A program made the translations under genes and the position numbers. A DNA stretch of 41,334 nt, from assembly GCA_005793345.1 (NCBI GenBank), contig SXSU01000105.1:1-41334 (forward strand), written 5' to 3'. The notes below the pieces were generated by a model, which saw only the letters and a program-made list of their open reading frames with translations, was not told where the DNA came from and made no database searches. This DNA comes from Bdellovibrionales bacterium (GTDB lineage Bacteria; Bdellovibrionota; Bdellovibrionia; Bdellovibrionales; Bdellovibrionaceae). This document shows positions 9,009 to 17,355 of this stretch, piece by piece (positions within the stretch are counted from its first letter, which is position 1; every line of letters starts with the position of its first letter).

Positions 9009-10298
9009 CTAATTTTTATTACTGTTGCTGTTATGGCCAGAGTCAACACTTGCAATTGTTCGAGGCCAAGGCGGTAATAGGGTTGCCCATTTTTGTTGAA
9101 TATTAAAAAAGTCAGCAACAAGTTGTTTAGGTATTGAACGGGAAGGTGGAAGGTCTACCTTCAGTGGATCCTTATAATTATTATTTTCATAAAACTCAAA
9201 GTGCAAATGTGGACCAGTAGATAAACCAGTTGTACCAACATAACCAACAATTTGCCCTTGTTTAACTTGAGAACCAGCTCTGACGGAAGAAGCAAAACCT
9301 TGAAGATGCAAATAACGAGTTTTGTATGTTGAGTTGTGAACAATTGTTAACGTATTTCCACCACCGACAGTGTATTTTGCTTCAAGTACCTTACCATCAC
9401 CAACTGATCTAATTGGAGTCCCTCGAGGAGCTGCATAATCAACTCCTTTGTGTGGTCGATTGATTCCTAATACAGGATGTAGCCTTCTTAAATTAAATCC
9501 CGAAGATATTCTTGCAAATTCAATTGGTGTTCTTAGGAGTGACTTAGCAATACTTTTCCCATCTTTAGTAAAATACCCTGAAATTTGATTTGGCTTCTCA
9601 TAATAATAAGCATCATAGAGTTTGGTTGGAGTGTTGTATTCTGCCGCGAGAATTTTTCCCCAACCGACAACTTCATTTTCCGAAGTTAGTTGTTCAACAA
9701 CAATTCTCCATGTATCATTTTCGTTAACTTGTCTGGTAAAATCAATTTGCCAAGCAAATACCTCAGCAAAGTTTGCAATCAGTTCACGACTCATTTGAGC
9801 ATCTTCAGCAGATTGCCATAAAGAAGAATCAATTTTTCCAGTAAAGCTGACAAGTCGAATCTTGATTTCTTTTTGATGAATAGTACTTATCCAATTATTA
9901 TTGAGATGTGATTTTTCAATTTTTAAAAACTGAGTTGGACTTAATTTAAATTCTATACCACTCCACCTAAGAGATGGAGATAAATCGCTGATAAGTCGAT
10001 ATCTAGTTCCAGCAGAAATACGGCTTAAGTTAGTATAAGATGAAGCTGCTTTTAAAATTTCATTAATTTCTTGGCCAGAAAAATACTGTTGTATGAGTTC
10101 GCTATACAATGTGGTATTTTTTTTGAACTCAAAAGGATATTCATATGTGGGATGATTAAAATAATTTGCGCCAACTTTAGTTAAATCTAAATAAATATTT
10201 TCATCTTTAATAAATTGAGCATGAGCAAATGTAGAAAATATAAATGTAGAATATAAAGATAAGGTGAAAAAATAATTTAATAAATTGTGTAAATACAT
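9009..10298 (-). CDS. Exported M23-family murein endopeptidase
   Basis: A 429-aa periplasmic peptidoglycan hydrolase of the MepM/LytM type. A signal peptide spans residues ~1-27 (FSTFAHA). The central region (about 60-250) is the opacity-associated/LysM-like accessory part seen in MepM proteins, with SAGTRYRLI and GKSIAKSLLRTPIEFARISS before the catalytic domain. Zinc ligands are visible: HKGVD at 283-287 (H283, D287) and HLH at 364-366 in GLSTGPHLHFEFYENN. All are intact, so cleavage of peptide crosslinks is expected. The start ATG follows a GGGG-containing site. It heads the same-strand run with the RsmI-like gene and hrpB. Confidence 0.93.
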   Translation of the reverse strand: MYLHNLLNYFFTLSLYSTFIFSTFAHAQFIKDENIYLDLTKVGANYFNHPTYEYPFEFKKNTTLYSELIQQYFSGQEINEILKAASSYTNLSRISAGTRYRLISDLSPSLRWSGIEFKLSPTQFLKIEKSHLNNNWISTIHQKEIKIRLVSFTGKIDSSLWQSAEDAQMSRELIANFAEVFAWQIDFTRQVNENDTWRIVVEQLTSENEVVGWGKILAAEYNTPTKLYDAYYYEKPNQISGYFTKDGKSIAKSLLRTPIEFARISSGFNLRRLHPVLGINRPHKGVDYAAPRGTPIRSVGDGKVLEAKYTVGGGNTLTIVHNSTYKTRYLHLQGFASSVRAGSQVKQGQIVGYVGTTGLSTGPHLHFEFYENNNYKDPLKVDLPPSRSIPKQLVADFFNIQQKWATLLPPWPRTIASVDSGHNSNSNKN

Positions 10299-10680
10299 CG
10301 AATACCCCAGTTGTAAATCTATTAAGTCCGTTATCGGACTTTGTGTAGTATGACTTTAGATGTGAAAGACCCAAACTTACGTTAGTATTTATAAATAACA
10401 TCACTTCGCATCAAAATTAAAAAATAACGTAAACTAAATTGTCATTTTATAACAAAATCAAATTTAATACTAAATGGTAAATTGATTTTATGAAATCAAA
10501 AAGTAAATAAACAGGTCTAGACAATGCTCTGTTTAAGATTAAAATGTTATTCATTGCATTAAAAATGACATTTACTGAAAATTTCTTAAAAATACTTTGC
10601 CAGACTTTTATCAATATCAATAGGCTTAAGTATATTTCATTTTCAAGGATTAGAATTTGAAACAAAACAAGGAGGATTTC
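10299..10680. other. Intergenic region without a gene
   Basis: A 382-bp AT-rich spacer between divergent genes (M23 peptidase leftward, 10681 gene rightward). Short open frames on the minus strand have no ribosome sites and low-complexity Ile/Leu/Phe composition, so they are not called. It must hold the promoters for both directions, but I see no convincing pair of -35 and -10 boxes. Confidence 0.6.
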
Positions 10681-11172
10681 ATGAGGGCACCGTTTTCGGC
10701 CTTAACCCAATCTCGTTTTTTTCATAATGCGTTTAACTCAGCCATATTTGATGGACCAGTTAGAATTTATTTTGTTCAATTTCACGAAACGAATGCCTTG
10801 AAGATTTACTTTGCACTTCAAGACCAATTAGCGCCAATGTTTAACAGTGTAAAAGATTATTCAAAGACATCGGCAGGTTCAACTGTACTTATCATGGTTT
10901 ATCCAACAGAAGAAGTTTTTAAAACTTCATTTCCAAATCATTCGCAAGAACAAATAAATGGAAACATAAAATTGTTTGGACAAGATATTTGGGAAGAAGA
11001 AACAATTTTAGGTTTGATTGCAGATGACTCCGAAGATTTAATTCCAAAAATTATTAAAGAAGTAAAATTATCATTTGAAACTTGGAGTAATAAACGTGCG
11101 ATCACTGATGATATAGCAGGCGAACTAGATCGTTGGGATTCAAATACTGAAGGAACAGAATACGATTACTAA
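10681..11172 (+). CDS. Conserved-looking soluble protein, unknown function
   Basis: 163 aa from the ATG, which follows a perfect AAGGAGG 7 nt upstream; the longer TTG start at 10657 is rejected. No signal peptide or membrane segment. The sequence has an alpha/beta character (VRIYFVQF, STVLIMVYPTEEVF) and a very acidic C-terminus (DIAGELDRWDSNTEGTEYDY). I do not recognise the family. Only 2 bp separate its stop from the ATG of the Flp-like gene, so the two form one translation unit and this protein may serve the pilin-like product. Confidence 0.75.
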   Translation: MRAPFSALTQSRFFHNAFNSAIFDGPVRIYFVQFHETNALKIYFALQDQLAPMFNSVKDYSKTSAGSTVLIMVYPTEEVFKTSFPNHSQEQINGNIKLFGQDIWEEETILGLIADDSEDLIPKIIKEVKLSFETWSNKRAITDDIAGELDRWDSNTEGTEYDY

Positions 11173-11174
11173 GC

Positions 11175-11375
11175 ATGAATAAAAATGTGAACAGATTCGA
11201 TCAAAAAGGACAAATTATTTTAGAGTATATACTCTTATTAATTATTGGTTTAATGGCAGCTTCTCTAATAAAAACTAAACTTATCGGTAGTGGTGAAGAT
11301 TTAGATAAAATGGGCTTTCTGAGACAAAAATGGATCAAAATTATGCTTGAAATTGGAAAAGATCAGCCCAACTAA
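11175..11375 (+). CDS. Flp/TadE-type prepilin-like small protein
   Basis: A 66-aa protein with a short basic N-terminus, then FDQKGQIILEYILLLIIGLM. The glycine at residue 12 followed by QIILEY gives Glu at +5 and Tyr at +6, the signature of Flp and TadE/F prepilins (G/xxxxEY) processed by a prepilin peptidase. One transmembrane helix follows and then a 35-residue charged tail. Flp pilins are equally short, so this may be a true minor pilin. No tad genes are in the window. It is coupled to the 10681 gene (2-bp gap). Motif seen directly; function inferred from it. Confidence 0.65.
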   Translation: MNKNVNRFDQKGQIILEYILLLIIGLMAASLIKTKLIGSGEDLDKMGFLRQKWIKIMLEIGKDQPN

Positions 11376-11537
11376 AAACAAATAATGAAAAAATAAAATC
11401 ATAGTTATGTATTAAGTGACCTCGTTGAATTTATCCATGTAATAGTGAACATCCCACGGTAAATTCTTCCATTCATTGGTCGAGTTAAGTTTTATTATTT
11501 GTATTTCAAAACAACAAACGTACTACCAAGTTCCAAA

Positions 11538-11684
11538 TTACTTCAGAAACGTACCGCTAAAAAGATCGAGTAACTTTTTAAGTATTTTTAAAAGTAATAG
11601 AATTAATTTTAAAATTCTATAAAGTTTATTGAAATTATGACGATCTACCCAATGTGTTGTTGGGTAGAAAATAAATTTCATCAT
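11538..11684 (-). CDS. 48-aa hydrophobic cationic peptide, copy 1 (toxin-like)
   Basis: The ATG at 11684 follows AAGGAGG by 5 nt. The peptide has an N-terminal part MMKFIFYPTTHWVDRHNF, a core LYRILKLILLLLKILKKLL and the tail DLFSGTFLK. The core alternates leucine/isoleucine blocks with lysine, as in membrane-active peptides and in toxins of type I toxin-antitoxin loci such as Ldr, Ibs and Fst. An upstream extension (to 11771) stays open but has no ribosome site and crosses the hairpin, so I start at 11684. Against copy 2 the changes are M2I, T9N, T10K, N19K and D40E, plus silent changes in the core, so the core is unchanged at the protein level. Function is inferred, not shown. Confidence 0.65.
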   Translation of the reverse strand: MMKFIFYPTTHWVDRHNFNKLYRILKLILLLLKILKKLLDLFSGTFLK

Positions 11685-11717
11685 AATGACCTCCTTCTTA
11701 GTTTGTGGGAGGTCATT
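11685..11717 (-). promoter_or_regulatory. Perfect hairpin sequestering the Shine-Dalgarno site, copy 1
   Basis: On the minus-strand RNA, AATGACCTCC (11717-11708) pairs perfectly with GGAGGTCATT (11694-11685), with a 13-nt loop. The right arm contains the whole GGAGG and ends one base before the ATG. Ribosome access would be blocked unless the stem opens, as in type I toxin mRNAs or RNA thermometers. Confidence 0.85.
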
Positions 11718-12048
11718 TACTTTTAAATCCAACGAGGTCAGATTCGGTTGTTGCAAGTGTTGGAACATCATTCAAATTCAAATTAAATGTAGTCAAAAAT
11801 TAAAAAATCCGAATTAGGTTAAACACAAATTTTTATCCGGAGATAAAAATCTGGTAAATAAAATAAATTTTAATAAAATAAGATTATTTAGGGAAAAAAA
11901 TGAAAAAATAGGAAAAAGAAGAAGAAGTGACCTCGTTGAATATATCCATGTAATAATGAACACCCCACGGTAAATTCTTCCATTCATTGGTCGAGTTATG
12001 TTTTATTATTTGTATTTCAAAACAACAAACGTACTACCAAGTTCCAAA

Positions 12049-12195
12049 TTACTTCAGAAACGTACCACTAAAAAGCTCGAGTAACTTTTTAAGAATTTTT
12101 AAAAGTAATAAAATTAATTTTAAAATTCTATAAAGTTTCTTGAAATTATGACGATCTACCCAATGCTTGTTTGGGTAGAAAATAAATTTTATCAT
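12049..12195 (-). CDS. 48-aa hydrophobic cationic peptide, copy 2 (toxin-like)
   Basis: Paralogue of the 11538 peptide. It begins MIKFIFYPNKHWVDRHNF, keeps the core LYRILKLILLLLKILKKLL unchanged, and ends ELFSGTFLK. The same AAGGAGG-to-ATG spacing and the same hairpin precede it. Two close copies in tandem, each with its own leader and trailer, resemble the tandem 'long direct repeat' toxin loci of enterobacteria in layout but not in sequence. No antitoxin gene is visible; an antisense RNA from the plus strand would be the expected partner, but I cannot identify a promoter for it. Confidence 0.65.
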   Translation of the reverse strand: MIKFIFYPNKHWVDRHNFKKLYRILKLILLLLKILKKLLELFSGTFLK

Positions 12196-12228
12196 AATGA
12201 CCTCCTTCTTAGTTTGTGGGAGGTCATT
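12196..12228 (-). promoter_or_regulatory. Perfect hairpin sequestering the Shine-Dalgarno site, copy 2
   Basis: Same 10-bp stem and 13-nt loop as copy 1: left arm 12228-12219 and right arm 12205-12196 on the minus strand. Stem and loop are identical in both copies. Confidence 0.85.
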
Positions 12229-12338
12229 TACTTTTAAATCCAACGAAGTCAAATGCAACTGTTGCAAGTGTTGGAACATAATTCAAATTCAAATTAAATG
12301 TAATTAAGAATTAAAAAAACCGAATTAGGTTAAAATCA

Positions 12339-12547
12339 AATAACATTCGGAAATAAAAATAGGTATATTAAATTGGACAGTCTATCTAATTTATTTCAGG
12401 TTGCTTACCTTTACAAGTTATAACGTGAAATGATGTCTGCTAAGTTACAAGTTTGGTTTAAATTTCGGGTTGGAAAATACTAATTATTATAATCTATAAT
12501 TAGTTAAAAATATTTTTACCTGAACTTAAATTTTAGAGTTGTATTGC
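12339..12547. other. Intergenic spacer without a recognised feature
   Basis: AT-rich sequence between repeat copy 2 and the terminator. I see no open frame with a ribosome site, no palindrome of note and no repeat. It may carry the promoter for the copy 2 peptide near its left end. Confidence 0.5.
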
Positions 12548-12587
12548 TAAAAAAATTAAGCCTATGATTTTCAAATCATAGGCTTAA
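12548..12587 (-). terminator. Rho-independent terminator
   Basis: A perfect 15-bp stem (TTAAGCCTATGATTT at 12556-12570 and AAATCATAGGCTTAA at 12573-12587), followed on the minus strand by TTTTTTT (complement of 12549-12555). It lies about 90 bp beyond the stop of the 12680 gene and ends the minus-strand operon that starts at 19648. The A-run at 12588 makes it poor for plus-strand transcription. Confidence 0.85.
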
Positions 12588-12628
12588 AAAAGTTATTTTG
12601 ATTTGTATATCAGTAGATTAAAACTCAA

Positions 12629-12655
12629 AGTTTTCTTTTTCATTAAAAGAAAACT
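12629..12655. other. Perfect 11-bp stem-loop after the operon
   Basis: AGTTTTCTTTT (12629-12639) and AAAAGAAAACT (12645-12655) flank a 5-nt loop, between the stop at 12680 and the terminator. There is no T-tract of its own; it may protect the 3' end of the mRNA or be the first part of a double terminator. Confidence 0.5.
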
Positions 12656-12679
12656 AATATAGATTATGGTAACCTTTAA

Positions 12680-13309
12680 TTATTTTGCTTTTAATCCTAA
12701 AATACCTCGAGCACAGTTTTTAATTGCTTTCATTAATTCTTCAAAAGTTTCAAATGGTAATTCTTTACCTACTGCGACTGATTCTAAGATCTCAGCTTTT
12801 GCATTTCTATAAGCAGTTTCAACATCTAATCCTTCATTTTTAAGTTCAGCGACTCTATTCAAAAGAGCTGTAAATGCCACGCCATCTGTTGCAGAATTAG
12901 CGTACTCTTTTGCTCCTATTAAGAATAGACCACCTTCTTGACCTTCTTGATTAGTAAGGTCTGCAAAGCCTTTTTCACTAGGTTGTTTTTGATTACTAAT
13001 TAATGAATCATAAGCAGATTTAGCTAATCTTTTTCCATTTTCAATTGTTGCATTTATTTTAGCTTTTTCTAAAATATCTCTTTTAATCAATTCCACTAAA
13101 TCAGTTTCTACTTTATCATAAGTGACCTTAACATCACTCTGTTTAGCTTCAGATCGAATTTTCCCTCTTTGCAAATCGGGTTGTTCACTCTCCATATTAA
13201 TATCGTTTGTCTTACCTTTGCCTTTTCCATTTAAAGCAGCATTTGCTAAATTCATATTAATAGTCATAGCTGTTAATATTGTTATCATTAGTGACAATTT
13301 TGAGTTCAT
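12680..13309 (-). CDS. Exported helical protein, unknown function
   Basis: A 209-aa protein with a signal peptide (MNSKLSLMITILTAMTINMN, cleavage likely after LANA, residue ~24). A glycine/lysine linker (NGKGKGKTND) follows, then a largely helical, charged body. A single cysteine lies near the C-terminus (IKNCARGILGLKAK). No known family is recognised. The ATG follows AGGAG. It is 170 bp downstream of the 1291-aa gene on the same strand and is followed by the terminator, so it probably closes the operon, perhaps with its own promoter in the gap. Confidence 0.75.
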   Translation of the reverse strand: MNSKLSLMITILTAMTINMNLANAALNGKGKGKTNDINMESEQPDLQRGKIRSEAKQSDVKVTYDKVETDLVELIKRDILEKAKINATIENGKRLAKSAYDSLISNQKQPSEKGFADLTNQEGQEGGLFLIGAKEYANSATDGVAFTALLNRVAELKNEGLDVETAYRNAKAEILESVAVGKELPFETFEELMKAIKNCARGILGLKAK

Positions 13310-13479
13310 TTTTTCTCCTATGTTTTTAAATTAATATTTTAATTCACTTATATTTATTTTAAACTGTGAATTTTATTTTTTTTAATTTGTTGTTATTAAC
13401 CTATTCAATATTTATACCAGCTTATTGAATTTTATTTTTTATAGCATATTCAAAGTGTTTTCTCTGTTTTAAATTGATA

Positions 13480-16400
13480 CTAAAACTCCTTATCTTCAGC
13501 TGAGCGTAATCTTTTAATGTCTAATGGTTGTACATATGCACTAAAAACTTCAAAGCCTCCAATAATTTCATTAAGGTAATGAACTAACTCTCCTACTACC
13601 TTAAGTTCATTTTGAACAGGAGTTAATGCCTGACCTTTTACATAATTAATACTTTTGTAATTATAGATTGTATCGATTGAGTTTAATTTTTCTCGAATTT
13701 CTTCGAATTCTTTTTCTAAATTTTTTGCATTCAGTTTGAAATTACATAGAGTTTTTATATTACTTGAAACTGAATCACCTCTAGAAAAACTTGAAATTTG
13801 TTGCGATACTTTATATTCAATATCAATAAAGCTTTTAAGTACTTCAGCAAGATATTTAAAAGTTTTAGAATTTATTTGATCAGTTAATCCTTCTTGCATA
13901 ATATCTGAATTCCATAATTTATTAAAAGACTTAAATTGAGGTAATCCATATATAGATGCCCTTGAGTAGTTATTCGAGATATTTGAGGTATCTGACAATT
14001 CTTGATAATAATTATTAATTCTTTGTAAAATAAAATTAATTAAATAAATATAAATTTTAGCTTCCTCTATTAATGATTTACCATATGAAATACCATTATT
14101 AAATCTATTATTGGAGTTATCGATATCAAAATAATTATCTTTATCAGAACCTTGATTGTGATAATTTGAATTTATTTGATTGAGATATAGTTTAACTTTT
14201 TCTGGTATCTCCTCAACTAAACGATCTTTAATAGATCCATTTACTAAAAAATTTTTATCATGGTATAATTCATTGAACTCTTTCAATACCATTGAGTAGT
14301 CCTTAGTGTACTTATTCCATAAACTTATTAATTGAATTTCTTCAATTTTATTCCACCAATCTGAAAATCCATTATAAGTTAATATTTTATTCGATTTTTC
14401 TTTATTTAGACGAATAGTATCCTCTTCTTTAAGCTCTTCATCATTCTCACATATTAGGTCTTCTTTTTGTGGAAGGTTATTTGCAATCAAATTAAAATTT
14501 GGTATAATTTTTTGGTCTGAAGTTATTTCATGATTCGTAGATTTTTTTTCATCTTTTAGAATTTCATTATGAAGTGATTCTAATATCTGAGAACCTGTTG
14601 CATTATATTTGCAAATTGATAAATCGCGAGAAATAATTCGTGGAGGCAGGTAATTATCATTGCCACCACAAGTTTTTTCACCACTTAATCCTTCGAAGCA
14701 CCAGGTTTGTTCTATTAGTTGGCTGCTTTTTGGACCACATACTGCACTTGTTAATATATAATCAACAGTTCTAGGTGTATCAATTCCATTTAAATTATTT
14801 GGATGGTTAATAGACTTATATCTACTGCCAAACCTCTCAAATACTTCATAAGTACCGAGATAAGAATCGTAACCACTATGTGATTCAAAAGGACTACCAA
14901 TTTTAATAGCTAATCTTTTCAAAAGTCTATAAAAATTTAAGGATTCAAAAAGCTCCAATGGTAAATAGTCATTGGATGTTGAAGTATTAATTTGTGCACC
15001 AGTAAACCATTGATCTATGCTACCAGCTAAGGATTCTGATCCAATCATCATTTTAGAATAAAATCTAGACTCATAACTTTTTATAATGCATGTTAATTTA
15101 TTTAACCCATCTCTTTGACGAGAGTAAAGTTTATCAATGAATGCTTGTTTTTGATCTGTGTTCCATGATTTATTTTCAGTAATAGTATTTTTATCTTCAG
15201 TTGTTATGTAGAGCAAACCTATAATTTCTGATAAATTTTTAATTTGATCCTGATAGGTATCGATTGGTTCACCCGTACATAAGTTAGAATTCTTTGAATC
15301 TTGATTTTCTTTTTTGGGTTTTGATTCAAAAAGTTTTGAATTCGAGAATTGTTTAACTGCTTTTTCAATTTTTTCGGTAACCATTTTTGCAAGACCAATT
15401 GACCCAACTTTGAGATCTTCAGTAATTCGTTCAACCAAATTCCCTTTGGCGCCCTTTGGCTTTCTAGAATCTAAAATTTGGTTATATCCAAATTGAGTTA
15501 AATCACTTAGCATTGACTCAATTGATGTATTAATATGTAAACTTTGAGCTTCATAATATTTTGTATTATTATTGGTAAAACCAGAAATTTTATGAATTTC
15601 AGATATATTAACTCCCTCAGGGTATACACCATTAAAGTAGTTATTATATTCAAAAGGATGTGGTTTTAATTTTTTAGGATCAAAATTTTTTACGCTAGTT
15701 TTAAGAATATTTGTATCAGCAATTTTTTTAATATTTTGTAATAAGTTTAAATAAAATTGACTTGTGGCTTCGTTTAATAAGTAACTATCATGAACTTTTT
15801 CTATCCATAATCCAAATGCTTGAGTTGGTTCTTGCATTAATGATAAACGTAAATTTCGTAGCTTTTCGTGTAATGAAGAAATTTTTTCACTTAATTCTGG
15901 TCGACATAGAGTAGCAGATAAATTTTTATTTTCTTGAGAACAAACATAATCATCAACTTCCTTCCAATTATTACTATGAAGTTCATCAAGTTCATGTCTT
16001 ATATTTAAAGTAATATCTTCAATTTCTTCAGGTTTTGATACTTGATTATTATAAAAACTTACTATTGGTTCCATTACAACAGCCATTGAAATTAAGAATA
16101 ATTCTAAACTTCCAAAACCAGCCAAAGTAAAACCATGTAGCCATTTAGTTTTATCAACTAAAAACTCCCCTACTTTAATTGCACTATTTGCAGCTTTTCC
16201 AGCTACCTTCCCAACAGCTGCACTTGAATTCAAAATACTACCACGTGCCATTATTCCTAACATTTTTAGGTCGCTAGTCGCACTAGCTCCACCCCACAAG
16301 ACTGTAAAATCATTTATAACCATTCTCATTTTGTTAATATTTTTGATCTGACCGACTATACCAGCTTTTGCATAAGACCACATAGATCTAAAAGCAATAG

Positions 16401-17355
16401 CAGCAGGAATATTCAAGAGTGCTGTAAAAAATGTTGCAGTAATTTCTGGGCCAAATCTCTCTAACATAGAATTATATGCATAAGCGTCTTCTGCATCTCG
16501 ACATGCTTGAATAGTTGCTTGGTCCATTGCATGGCCATCACCAGAGATTTTGTTAGCAAATTCTGCTTTTTGGACTGCTCCGCATGCTTTTAATTTAGGG
16601 TCATTAATTAAATTATTTAAAATCTCAGAAGTGAGTCTCGAGGAGAGAGATCCAATTGCTAAAGTTAACGGAGCACGAATTAATTCTGCCGTTGCAAGTG
16701 ACATTTTCATGTTACCAGCAATTTTCATTATTATATTTCCAGAAATACCTGCAGCAATAAAAAATATTAAAAGAGAAAATCTTTGTATGGGATTCATTTC
16801 ATTATTCCACCACTGTACAAGTGAGTTAGGATTTAAGCCATACTGATATTGAAGCTGTAAAATTGAATTGAAACCAAAGACTCCTGCCATAAAAATTGAT
16901 TGACTTGGGTAAGTTTTAATACCTTCATAGGTACTATTTCGAAACATATCTACCAATCTTTCTCTTGGCTTCTGACCATTTCGAAGCATATCTTCAATAA
17001 GTTGCAAATAGGCAGGATCTACATTTTTTATATTTCCATTTGAGGAGTTTTTATTGTTGCCATGATGATTGTTTCCAAAATCAGAAAATGCAACCTGCAT
17101 ATCTAAAGGAGCACTTTTGACAAAATTTGAGATTGATTGGCCATTTAAATGTGAATAGCTGGAATTCATCTTTTTTGAATTATATCCAATTATATAATAT
17201 TGAATATCGCTATTTAAGTTACTTGAGGTTACTTGTCTGTTTCCGAAATAAATTGAATTTACTCCTCCAGCTGAATAAGCAAAATTTGAAAATACTGACG
17301 AAATAAATATTGAAATAGAAACTATGTATGAGATACTTCTATTTAGTTTTTTCAT
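13480..17355 (-). CDS. Large exported protein with central hydrophobic segments, unknown function
   Basis: 1291 aa. A signal peptide spans residues ~1-29 (ISIFISSVFSNFAYSAG). An Asn/Gly/His-rich stretch lies near 93-112. Hydrophobic or amphipathic helices occur at about 193-212, 224-238, 305-323 and 407-432 (GFGSLELFLISMAVVMEPIV), then a long hydrophilic, helical C-terminal half of ~850 residues with scattered cysteines (for example EETW-like CGGNDNYLPP near 930). This layout suggests either an envelope-anchored structural protein or a secreted membrane-inserting protein. I do not recognise the family. Its first 17 bp overlap the end of the 769-aa gene, so the two are coupled; GGAG precedes the ATG. 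Confidence 0.8.
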   Translation of the reverse strand: MKKLNRSISYIVSISIFISSVFSNFAYSAGGVNSIYFGNRQVTSSNLNSDIQYYIIGYNSKKMNSSYSHLNGQSISNFVKSAPLDMQVAFSDFGNNHHGNNKNSSNGNIKNVDPAYLQLIEDMLRNGQKPRERLVDMFRNSTYEGIKTYPSQSIFMAGVFGFNSILQLQYQYGLNPNSLVQWWNNEMNPIQRFSLLIFFIAAGISGNIIMKIAGNMKMSLATAELIRAPLTLAIGSLSSRLTSEILNNLINDPKLKACGAVQKAEFANKISGDGHAMDQATIQACRDAEDAYAYNSMLERFGPEITATFFTALLNIPAAIAFRSMWSYAKAGIVGQIKNINKMRMVINDFTVLWGGASATSDLKMLGIMARGSILNSSAAVGKVAGKAANSAIKVGEFLVDKTKWLHGFTLAGFGSLELFLISMAVVMEPIVSFYNNQVSKPEEIEDITLNIRHELDELHSNNWKEVDDYVCSQENKNLSATLCRPELSEKISSLHEKLRNLRLSLMQEPTQAFGLWIEKVHDSYLLNEATSQFYLNLLQNIKKIADTNILKTSVKNFDPKKLKPHPFEYNNYFNGVYPEGVNISEIHKISGFTNNNTKYYEAQSLHINTSIESMLSDLTQFGYNQILDSRKPKGAKGNLVERITEDLKVGSIGLAKMVTEKIEKAVKQFSNSKLFESKPKKENQDSKNSNLCTGEPIDTYQDQIKNLSEIIGLLYITTEDKNTITENKSWNTDQKQAFIDKLYSRQRDGLNKLTCIIKSYESRFYSKMMIGSESLAGSIDQWFTGAQINTSTSNDYLPLELFESLNFYRLLKRLAIKIGSPFESHSGYDSYLGTYEVFERFGSRYKSINHPNNLNGIDTPRTVDYILTSAVCGPKSSQLIEQTWCFEGLSGEKTCGGNDNYLPPRIISRDLSICKYNATGSQILESLHNEILKDEKKSTNHEITSDQKIIPNFNLIANNLPQKEDLICENDEELKEEDTIRLNKEKSNKILTYNGFSDWWNKIEEIQLISLWNKYTKDYSMVLKEFNELYHDKNFLVNGSIKDRLVEEIPEKVKLYLNQINSNYHNQGSDKDNYFDIDNSNNRFNNGISYGKSLIEEAKIYIYLINFILQRINNYYQELSDTSNISNNYSRASIYGLPQFKSFNKLWNSDIMQEGLTDQINSKTFKYLAEVLKSFIDIEYKVSQQISSFSRGDSVSSNIKTLCNFKLNAKNLEKEFEEIREKLNSIDTIYNYKSINYVKGQALTPVQNELKVVGELVHYLNEIIGGFEVFSAYVQPLDIKRLRSAEDKEF

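Larger units (their letters stand above)
11414..11827. repeat. Tandem direct repeat, copy 1 (~414 bp)
   Basis: Nearly identical (roughly 93-95% by eye) to the copy at 11925-12338, with a 511-bp period and about 97 bp of unrelated spacer. The unit holds a 48-aa minus-strand reading frame, a hairpin over its Shine-Dalgarno site, and an 11-bp inverted repeat (TGACCTCGTTG at 11417-11427, CAACGAGGTCA at 11730-11740) enclosing 324 bp. Identity continues past the right inverted repeat to about 11827. No transposase is present. Confidence 0.95.
11925..12338. repeat. Tandem direct repeat, copy 2 (~414 bp)
   Basis: Second copy of the unit at 11414. The enclosing inverted repeat is TGACCTCGTTG (11928-11938) and CAACGAAGTCA (12241-12251), with one mismatch in the right arm. 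The internal 9-bp palindrome TCTACCCAA / TTGGGTAGA (12155-12179; 11644-11668 in copy 1) is kept in both copies although its loop differs. The 3' flank of the peptide (11928-12048) shows only about four differences from copy 1. Confidence 0.95.

Noticed and set aside
10207..10665. Two minus-strand frames of 65 and 72 aa
   Set aside because: AT-rich low-complexity composition, no ribosome site, one overlaps the M23 signal-peptide region.
11685..11771. Longer start for the 48-aa peptide (77 aa)
   Set aside because: No Shine-Dalgarno at 11771, and the extension runs through the hairpin; residues there differ between copies more than the core does.
11414..12338. Insertion sequence explanation for the tandem repeat
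   Set aside because: No transposase, no clear target-site duplication, and the conserved part is a leader-peptide unit; a MITE-like origin remains possible but is not supported by what is visible.
16550..16846. 98-aa plus-strand frame
   Set aside because: Antisense to the 1291-aa exported protein, which has signal peptide, ribosome site and coding composition.
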